Assembly (NCBI RefSeq): GCF_020215645.1
Contig: NZ_CP084058.1
Coordinates: 9,300,001 to 9,364,000 of the forward strand
Direction of reading: 5' to 3'
DNA length: 64,000 nucleotides
From: Nonomuraea gerenzanensis
GTDB lineage: Bacteria > Actinomycetota > Actinomycetes > Streptosporangiales > Streptosporangiaceae
This document shows, one piece after another, positions 61,616-64,000 of this stretch. The notes beneath the pieces were generated by a model. That model was not told the origin of the DNA. It saw only the letters and a list, made by a program, of their open reading frames with translations, and made no database searches. How positions within the stretch are numbered: the first letter of the stretch is position 1; every line of letters begins with the position of its first letter. The translations under genes were made by a program, and so were the position numbers.

Positions 61616-61750
61616 CCCTCCCCAGAGCGGGACACCCGCCCGGCCGACCAAGCCTCGCGCTGTCCCACCTCACCCCCAACACCCTCCCCAAGAACGGGAC
61701 ACCAGCCCGGCTGACCAAGCCCCGCGCTCTCCCGCCTCACCCCCAACCCC
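61616..61750. repeat. Imperfect tandem duplication, period about 67 bases
   Basis: Two copies beginning CCCTCCCCA share GGGACACC, CCGACCAAGCC or CTGACCAAGCC, CGCGCT and CACCCCCAACC in order. They fill the gap between the secreted-protein and acetyltransferase genes. No credible gene is seen in them. Confidence 0.75.
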
Positions 61751-61839
61751 TCCACCCCAACGGCCCATAGCATCAATTCGCCAGACCAACCCCGATCGAG
61801 CAGCACAACGCTCGACCACGCTGCAGATGGGCGAAAGCA

Positions 61840-62376
61840 ATGGCCGCCACCCCCGAACTGACAAGCACCCGACTCCTCCTCGTCCCCCTCGCGGTAACCG
61901 ACGCCGACGACATGGTCCACGTCCTCAACGCCCCGACCCTCTACACCTACACCGGCGGCTCCGCCCCGACCCTGGACGAGCTACGCGCCCGCTACACCCG
62001 CCAGACCATCGGCCACTCCCCCGACGGCACCCAGGAATGGCACAACTGGATCCTCCGCAAGAAACCCGACAACCAAGCCATCGGCTTCGTCCAAGCAACA
62101 ATCATGAACAACGGCCACCAAGCGGAGGTCGCCTGGGTCATCGGCGAGCCCTGGCAAGGTCACGGCTACGCCTCCGAAGCCGCCCAAACCCTGATCAACC
62201 ACCTCCGCACCACCGGCGTCACCACCATCCAGGCCCACATCCACCCCTCCCACACCGCCTCCGCCACCGTCGCCCGCAACGCCGGCCTCCTCCCTACTGA
62301 CACATTCGAAGACGGCGAACAACTCTGGCAACACCCCCTCGACAACACCCCCCAACCTCCCACCCGCCCGCACTGA
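61840..62376 (+). CDS. GNAT-family N-acetyltransferase (RimJ/RimL-like)
   Basis: The 178-residue protein shows TSTRLLLVPLAVTDADDM at the N-terminus, EVAWVIGEPWQGHGYASEAA (acetyl-CoA binding loop) near residue 100 and HPSHTASATVARNAGL, typical of RimJ/RimL or aminoglycoside-type GNATs. ATG 61840 is the first plausible start. The substrate is unknown. Codons here end strongly in C, like its neighbours. Confidence 0.83.
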   Translation: MAATPELTSTRLLLVPLAVTDADDMVHVLNAPTLYTYTGGSAPTLDELRARYTRQTIGHSPDGTQEWHNWILRKKPDNQAIGFVQATIMNNGHQAEVAWVIGEPWQGHGYASEAAQTLINHLRTTGVTTIQAHIHPSHTASATVARNAGLLPTDTFEDGEQLWQHPLDNTPQPPTRPH

Positions 62377-62602
62377 CCTCCCCACCCAGGCCCCGCCAGC
62401 CAGACCCCAACCCACCGAGCCGACAGCCAACCGCCCAGCACAACCTCAGTGAGCCCGTCCAGCCCGACCCCACACTGATCCCGGCCCCTCCACTCGCTGC
62501 ACATGCCTAGATCGAAGCCCCACACCCGACCCGGCAACGACCACTGACACTCCGACGATCTCCGTCTTCCCTCAGGACCTCCACCGCCCTACGATCACCC
62601 GT

Positions 62603-63454
62603 GTGTCTGGCACCTGGACCCGATCAGCGAACCGCGCCCGGCGCACCCGAGCCGCCCGCTCAGCCGGCGCCTTCCTGCTCCTCATCGCCTGCGGCACCGT
62701 CTACGCCATGTGGCCGAAGACCCTCACGACCGACCCCATCCTGTACGGCTTCCCGGTCCCCGAAGAGAGTTGGACACTCCACCTACGATCCGGACAGACA
62801 CTGCCCCTCGACGACATCCACGCAGAAGACCCCCTCGTCATCAGCGGCGACGGCCACACGATCGTCTACAGGCAACAGGGCCGCGTCCGAGCACGCGACC
62901 TACGCGACGAAACAGTCCACGACCTCGCCGACGCCACCCGGCTGACCAGCCTGCACACCTCCCACGACGGCCGAAACGTGGCAATCTCCTACCGCGATCG
63001 AACACTGATCGCGGACCTCCAAACCGGCGAGCGTCGCACGATCACCGACATCTGCAAGGTGTACGGCCTTTCCGCCACCGTCGTATGGGGCGTCCCCGGC
63101 TGCGACCGCCGTGGAGAGGACGCCCGGCTCGTGACAGTCCAGCGTGACGGCACGGGAGCGTTCGTCGGCACCCTGACCAGCGGCATCGTCTCACCCGACC
63201 TCCGCCTCGTAGCCTCGTACGACTCCGACGGCCTCCGGATCAGCGACGCCAGGTCAGGCAAGAAGCTCACCTTGATCAGGAAAGAGACCTCCGGCCTGAT
63301 CGCCTGGCTCAACGATCACGAAGTCATCATCGAGGGAACCCCGTACCAACTCGTTGACGCCAGAACGGGCAACACACGCTACGACCCGGCGTTACCGGAC
63401 GAATGGACTTCATACATCGCGTGGGCTGGAGCGGGCAATGACTGGCTGGGCTGA
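62603..63454 (+). CDS. Membrane-anchored beta-propeller-like protein
   Basis: The 283-residue protein has a basic N-terminus, one membrane helix (GAFLLLIACGTVYAMW) and an exported beta-rich part with propeller-blade-like repeats, each with an SxDG and a DLRDE- or DARSG-type turn (VISGDGHTIVYRQQG, HTSHDGRNVAISYRD, VSPDLRLVASYDSDG). This resembles WD40/YncE-type or TolB-like blades. No catalytic motif is seen. It is followed by a second gene of similar design with a 17-base overlap. The role could be extracytoplasmic sensing or binding. Confidence 0.65.
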   Translation: MSGTWTRSANRARRTRAARSAGAFLLLIACGTVYAMWPKTLTTDPILYGFPVPEESWTLHLRSGQTLPLDDIHAEDPLVISGDGHTIVYRQQGRVRARDLRDETVHDLADATRLTSLHTSHDGRNVAISYRDRTLIADLQTGERRTITDICKVYGLSATVVWGVPGCDRRGEDARLVTVQRDGTGAFVGTLTSGIVSPDLRLVASYDSDGLRISDARSGKKLTLIRKETSGLIAWLNDHEVIIEGTPYQLVDARTGNTRYDPALPDEWTSYIAWAGAGNDWLG

Positions 63455-64000
63455 ACGTCAGGCACGAGCCGCTTCCCTCCTCACCGGCCGATCGGCGCCC
63501 AGACTCGCCGACGGCAAGCGCACCACCGCAGCCACCAGCCACGCGGCTGCCCCCACAAACAGCAAGCACGCCTCCACGACCGCCAGCCAAGCAGAAGTCC
63601 GAGCGCTCGCCGTACCGGAGCAGGAAAGACCGGCTCTCACCGCCCGGCTTCACGAGGCGGCCGTGATACCGGGACCGACGCCAGCACGCTTCCCGAAACT
63701 GATCGCCACCCTCTGCCTGCTCGCCACAGCCGGCTCGGCCGCCATCATCCCGCCCTCGGCGCCGCAGCCGCCGCTGCTACCAGTGCTGCCTGCTGCGGTG
63801 GCGGAGCCCGTCCGGTACGGCATGCGCGTCCAGGACGAGCGGTTCCCCGAACGCATCAAGCCGTTCCGCGCGACCGAACCGTCAGAAGGCTGGCTGGTCG
63901 TCGGCGCGTCGGGACAGCGCTGGCGGCTACCGGACGCACTTCCGGCAGCCGATGTGCAGGTGAGCCCGGACGGTCGCAAGCTCGCCTACTACAGCCTCAC
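63438..64000 (+). CDS. Partial gene, second membrane-anchored propeller-like protein
   Basis: The frame opens with ATG 63438 inside the 3' end of the previous gene and stays open to the window edge, about 187 codons with no stop. The order is a basic Ala/Thr-rich cytoplasmic part of about 75 residues, a membrane helix (LIATLCLLATAGSAAIIPP), then exported sequence ending VQVSPDGRKLAYYSL. This final part is a blade motif like those of the preceding protein. The overlap and shared layout suggest a duplicated, co-translated pair. The C-terminus lies beyond the window. Confidence 0.7.
   Translation, partial: MTGWAERQARAASLLTGRSAPRLADGKRTTAATSHAAAPTNSKHASTTASQAEVRALAVPEQERPALTARLHEAAVIPGPTPARFPKLIATLCLLATAGSAAIIPPSAPQPPLLPVLPAAVAEPVRYGMRVQDERFPERIKPFRATEPSEGWLVVGASGQRWRLPDALPAADVQVSPDGRKLAYYSL

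Overview
The window is high-GC DNA with strong G/C third-position preference. It carries F420-linked enzyme families, WYL, MocR and GlxA regulators, an ECF41-type sigma factor and frequent GTG/TTG starts overlapping the preceding stop codon. That points to a filamentous actinomycete. A Streptosporangiales host (Nonomuraea-like) is my guess from gene content, not a demonstrated assignment. There is no integrase, transposase, CRISPR array or rRNA. One tRNA gene (Ala, GGC) is present. No gene-free stretch exceeds about 300 bases.

Layout. 0-6.2 kb: an orphan asparagine-synthase-like enzyme, a DinB/TIGR03086 protein, a type III polyketide synthase translationally coupled to an isoprenylcysteine-type methyltransferase, a GlxA regulator and a methyltransferase. 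6.2-10.7 kb: a TetR gene facing a decayed MFS transporter, then DUF3224, an LLM oxidoreductase, an alditol oxidase and a small membrane protein. 10.7-28.9 kb is the core of the window, an L-arabinose/arabinan utilisation locus. It holds araB-araD-araA, a LacI repressor and a ChvE-GguA-GguB pyranose-type ABC importer in one minus-strand array. Next to it are a second ABC importer of the YtfQRT-YjfF furanose type, a paralogous LacI repressor, and a divergent secreted multidomain GH51 arabinofuranosidase. Six close variants of TGTTAnCGCTAACA mark the promoters or translation starts, so the two repressors probably control one regulon. Both importers have a strong hairpin right after the binding-protein gene.

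28.9-42.9 kb: housekeeping and accessory genes, including a MocR regulator whose PLP lysine is replaced by glutamate, an aromatic amino acid decarboxylase, a WYL regulator, tRNA-Ala, an ECF41 sigma factor with its own consensus promoter, an alanyl-tRNA editing protein, transporters and TetR regulators, and a DUF523 protein. 42.9-50.7 kb: a two-component system, a secreted AA10 lytic polysaccharide monooxygenase, a DyP peroxidase, a GAP-family membrane protein and an NhaA-thioredoxin fusion. 50.7-55.4 kb: small membrane proteins, an SDR, a WYL regulator with a perfect inverted repeat at its start, and an unusual short protein with a tRNA-guanine transglycosylase-type zinc signature. 55.6-64 kb: a 1277-residue S8 peptidase, a 33-residue membrane protein coupled to a family 2 glycosyltransferase with a repetitive N-terminus, a small secreted protein, a GNAT enzyme, and two adjacent membrane-anchored propeller-like proteins, the second cut by the window edge.

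Two patterns run across the window. Convergent gene junctions that have real spacers carry short tandem duplications, several copying the 3' end of the leftward gene. From about 59.4 kb the plus strand becomes markedly C-rich. Strongest leads: the shared arabinose regulon with its probable arabinofuranose importer, the lysine-less MocR, the TGT-like orphan, the junction duplications and the microprotein-glycosyltransferase pair.
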